From Nitrospira sp. CR1.3 (lineage in GTDB: Bacteria; Nitrospirota; Nitrospiria; Nitrospirales; Nitrospiraceae), in the NCBI GenBank assembly GCA_014055525.1, contig WIAH01000008.1, forward strand, positions 98,682 to 162,681: a stretch of DNA of 64,000 nt. Reading direction: 5' to 3'. Below are positions 61,443-64,000 of this stretch, piece after piece (the first letter of the stretch is position 1; each line of letters begins with the position of its first letter). The translations under genes were made by a program, and so were the position numbers. The notes below the pieces were generated by a model. It worked only from the letters and a program-made list of their open reading frames with translations. It made no database searches and had not been told where the DNA came from.

Positions 61443-62450
61443 CTATTGAGGCATGCTCGAATTCGGCGCCGCTGCCACAAAGGCGAATTGAAAGATCTCT
61501 TCCACCGGTCGACTCTCCCACTCCGTATGGGTCTGGAGTCCCAAGGTCCGCATCACCGTTGCGCCGGTATCGATGATCGACACCGGTTGATGGATGGCGT
61601 GGCCCTGCTTGATCCCGACGCCGGAGGCGATCCAGGGAACCACCGGCGTAGCCCCATCCGCCTGTTCCTGATTCGCATCTCTCCCTTCGGCGCTCAATGA
61701 AGTCACGAACACGGTCGTCCGTTTCAGAAGGCCCTGCTCTTTGTAGAGATCAAGGATCGATGCCATGGCCCTGTCCACCGTGCGAAGCGCCTCCCGGTAT
61801 TCCTTCGATCCCCAACCGCGGGCCGCGCCGACCCGGCCGGCTTCCGGAAGATGGACCACAAGAAAATGGGGCAGAGACAGAATCGCATGGCCGTACCCAT
61901 GGCCGCTGGTCGCCTTCTTAAAATACTGCCTGATATAGGACACGACCCGATCCGGGTTGCACTCCGGCTTGAGCGGTCCGCACATCTGATAGTCCGTATA
62001 GGGCTCCGGTCTGGCCAATTGGTAGAGCGACTCGTCCATGAAGAAAATCGCGCTGTCGCGCCCGCCGCTCAAGTCGAGGTAGTCGAACACGCTGGGAGAC
62101 CGTGGATAACCGCGGCTGAACTCGAAGGCGTTCCAGGTGATGCCGTGCTTTTCGACGGGTAGCCCGGTGATCAAAGAGGCCATCGTCGGCAAGCGCAGCG
62201 CCGGCTTCACGGCCGTCGCGGACCAAGTTACCGAACCTTCTTTCACCAGCCGGCTCAAGGTGGGCATCGTCCCGCCCTTCATGGAATCCTGGCTGAACCC
62301 TTCGAGCACGAAGAGAATCACGTGTTCGGTCGGAGGGGTTGAGGGGGTGGCTCCTACTGTGGGTGAGGCCCCGAGGGGGGTCAGAGACCCGGAAGAAGCT
62401 TCAAGTATAAGGAAAATCAGGGCAACAAGGATGCCGTGAAGACGAATCAT
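61443..62450 (-). CDS. exported alkaline-phosphatase-superfamily (phosphodiesterase-like) protein
   Basis: The product is 335 residues. The signal peptide MIRLHGILVALIFLILEASSG is followed by a Pro/Thr linker and the domain start EHVILFVLEGFSQDSM. The nucleophile region is ALRLPTMASLITGLPVEKHGITWN, as in type I phosphodiesterase/nucleotide pyrophosphatases (Thr nucleophile). Later come LVVHLPEAGRVGAARGWGSKEYREALRTVDRAMASILD and TVFVTSLSAEGRD. In the last block the usual metal-binding DHG is not conserved (SAEGRD), and GFSQDS replaces a typical GxRxD. Catalysis is therefore doubtful. GGAG lies upstream. First gene of a unit with the small exported protein and HEAT E. Confidence 0.75.
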   Translation of the reverse strand: MIRLHGILVALIFLILEASSGSLTPLGASPTVGATPSTPPTEHVILFVLEGFSQDSMKGGTMPTLSRLVKEGSVTWSATAVKPALRLPTMASLITGLPVEKHGITWNAFEFSRGYPRSPSVFDYLDLSGGRDSAIFFMDESLYQLARPEPYTDYQMCGPLKPECNPDRVVSYIRQYFKKATSGHGYGHAILSLPHFLVVHLPEAGRVGAARGWGSKEYREALRTVDRAMASILDLYKEQGLLKRTTVFVTSLSAEGRDANQEQADGATPVVPWIASGVGIKQGHAIHQPVSIIDTGATVMRTLGLQTHTEWESRPVEEIFQFAFVAAAPNSSMPQ

Positions 62451-62651
62451 GGAAAATCTCCTGCTCCTTCTTGGGTAAATGAACGAGCAACCTTAGCACG
62501 CGAATTTTCTTGAAGGCAAGCCGCAGCAGGCCGCCGCCGGACCGCTGGTATAAAGGGTTTGCTGGTGTTATGCTCAAGCTGTCCGAGCGGACCTGCTGTG
62601 GTCAACCAACGGGTGGCTGATGCGCCAGTCCTCATTCAGAGGGTGAAGACG

Positions 62652-64000
62652 ATGGCCGGTCGCTCATCGCTCCACGTCGCAACGGTCGCTTCTGCATCTT
62701 ACCGCCTCATCCCGCTTTCCTTTTCGTTGCTGATCTCCGCCACCACCACCTTGTTTTCACTCTCTCCTGCATCGGCCGAGATTCGCATCGTCACCTCGCA
62801 GGGGGAGCATCGGATGGGAGACCGCGATACCCGAGAGGACGCGGTCCGCCTCGCGACCGAAGCCGCCAAACGCGACGCGCTCGAACAAGTCGCGACCTAC
62901 CTGGAAAGCGTGACGATCGTCGAAGACATGGATGTCACGAGGGACGAAATCAGAACGTACACGGCCGGGCTGGTGCTCGTGCTCGATCAGAAGACGAACC
63001 TGATGCTCGACGGCGATGCAGTAGTCATCAAGGTGGATCTCACAGCACAGGTCGACACGGACGAAGTCACCCAGGCCATCGCGGTCCTCCGGGAAAACGA
63101 GGATGCCAGGCACCAGCTCATAGCGCTCAAACTGGAAATTGACGGTCTGCATCAAGAACTGGAAACGGTCAATCAGACATTGGCCCAAGCTTCAACCATC
63201 GACCAGGTTCAGCAGGCCAGTCAGCAACGGCAAGAGCTGCTGAGCCGCGTGCAATCGAACGCCATGGTATCCCAGGCTTGGACTGACTGGGTGCTCGTTG
63301 GTCCGGTCGCGTACCCCTATGGATGGGTCGGGGGAATCGGAGGAGCACAGACACTGGCCCTCTTGAATGCGGCACGTAGCCTGTCTCCGAACAGTCCTCA
63401 TGTTCAGACGGCGCAACAGGTCATCGCCGCTCGACAGTCGCCTGACCCATCAATGCACCCTTCCTCTGGACCGAACCCCTCGATGGCGCAGCAGCCGCAG
63501 AGCCAGGCGGTCCCCCGCACGTTGAACGAGATCAATCATAGCCAGCCGACCGCGCCGACGCACATCGGTAACGAGCCGGCGGCCACGCAGCGCGTCCCGC
63601 CGTCACCGGTATCCAGAACCTTGACCGATGTCCGACAACTCAATCCCTTTCTCCCGGTTCCGAATGGCGCTCCTCCGACAATCCAGCAGGGCGTCCCGCC
63701 GGGATCTCGATCGGCGCGCGCGCTTCAGCAGTTCCTCCAGCCTCCTCAGGCTGCCGCAGGAAGTCCCTCGGTCGCCCAACAGATTCCGCCGCCTGGATCA
63801 GGATCAGTCCGATCCCTGCAGCAATTCTTGCAGCCTCCGCAGACTGCGGCAGCCGTCCCGCCGAATATGCAGCCGCCGGCAGGCAGGCGGTTGCCTCCGA
63901 TCCTCAACCAGCCGCAACAACTGCCCCGCCTACCCTCTCGGATTGCGCCGCGTGGATTCGGCGGAGCCGGAGGTATGGGCGGAGGACGAGGAGGCGGGGG
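62652..64000 (+). CDS. exported protein with FlgT/LPP20-like domain and repetitive Pro/Gln tail (3' end outside window)
   Basis: At least 449 residues are open to the window edge. An Ala/Ser-rich signal peptide (LISATTTLFSLSPASAEIR) is followed by a domain (about 45-150) with DAVRLATEAAKRDALEQVATYLES, EIRTYTAGLVLVLDQK and VVIKVDLTAQVDTDEV. This resembles the LPP20/FlgT-N type fold seen in exported proteins. A coiled-coil-like helix follows near 150-200. The rest is low-complexity, with degenerate 31-residue repeats (RALQQFLQPPQAAAGSP; RSLQQFLQPPQTAAAVP) and a Gly-rich end. The start is ATG 62652; a GTG nine bases earlier is possible. Surface or periplasmic location inferred. Confidence 0.7.
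   Translation, partial: MAGRSSLHVATVASASYRLIPLSFSLLISATTTLFSLSPASAEIRIVTSQGEHRMGDRDTREDAVRLATEAAKRDALEQVATYLESVTIVEDMDVTRDEIRTYTAGLVLVLDQKTNLMLDGDAVVIKVDLTAQVDTDEVTQAIAVLRENEDARHQLIALKLEIDGLHQELETVNQTLAQASTIDQVQQASQQRQELLSRVQSNAMVSQAWTDWVLVGPVAYPYGWVGGIGGAQTLALLNAARSLSPNSPHVQTAQQVIAARQSPDPSMHPSSGPNPSMAQQPQSQAVPRTLNEINHSQPTAPTHIGNEPAATQRVPPSPVSRTLTDVRQLNPFLPVPNGAPPTIQQGVPPGSRSARALQQFLQPPQAAAGSPSVAQQIPPPGSGSVRSLQQFLQPPQTAAAVPPNMQPPAGRRLPPILNQPQQLPRLPSRIAPRGFGGAGGMGGGRGGG

Noticed and set aside
1..64000. CRISPR arrays, insertion sequences, prophage or integrase genes
   Set aside because: No regularly spaced direct repeats, transposase or integrase motifs were seen; the window looks like core and accessory chromosome without mobile elements.

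Overview
The window is a dense, mostly minus-strand stretch of a bacterial chromosome with moderately high GC. Nearly every frame has a recognisable gene. The gene content suggests a Nitrospira-like member of the Nitrospirota: a citramalate-type isoleucine route, a nitrosocyanin-like copper protein, many HEAT-repeat proteins, exported hypothetical proteins and type IV pilus minor pilins. This lineage call is an inference from gene content; no rRNA or marker comparison could be run.

Layout. 1-637: 3'-truncated PhoH-type ATPase. 739-9993: minor-pilin operon reading leftward, fimT-pilV-pilW-pilX-pilY1-lipoprotein, headed by a near-consensus sigma-54 promoter at 10042-10057. 10408-16474: second pilus block, pilD, then fimU/pilV/pilW/pilX-like pseudopilins, then a PilB/GspE-type ATPase. 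16662-16937: solo LuxR-type HTH gene facing away from pilD. 16924-21551: rlmB, cysS, dedA, surE, tRNA-Pro(GGG), merR and ihfA. 21658-29460: amino-acid block, alaC-like aminotransferase-hom-thrC-apgM-lysC, then cimA. It has no thrB, so the apgM-family protein is a good candidate for the missing homoserine kinase. 29751-35666 (plus strand): pdxJ, then the overlapping genes nnr-tsaE-lapA-mutS. 35741-36961: two exported proteins of unknown function. 37307-47077: translation and RNA block, M16 peptidase, pnp, rpsO, truB, rbfA, DUF503, infB, nusA, rimP. 47199-50981: D-amino-acid-transaminase-type enzyme, I42-like inhibitor, Rieske protein, DUF192 protein, 2[4Fe-4S] ferredoxin, a small exported protein and a nitrosocyanin-like cupredoxin. 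51252-54345: spermidine-synthase-like membrane protein and UDP-glucose dehydrogenase. 54349-62450: five HEAT-repeat proteins interleaved with an exported beta-propeller protein, a small exported protein and an exported alkaline-phosphatase-superfamily protein. 62652-64000: start of an exported protein with a repeat-rich Pro/Gln tail, cut by the window edge.

How genes work together. The two pilin blocks and PilD would process and assemble minor pilins with the PilY1 tip adhesin. The aspartate-family operon plus cimA would supply lysine, threonine and isoleucine precursors. The pnp-to-rimP run is a conventional ribosome-maturation and initiation set. The HEAT block is the least explained part. 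Regulatory signals seen include a sigma-54 site, several sigma-70-like promoters sharing a TTGACT -35 box, five terminator-type hairpins and two other perfect hairpins.
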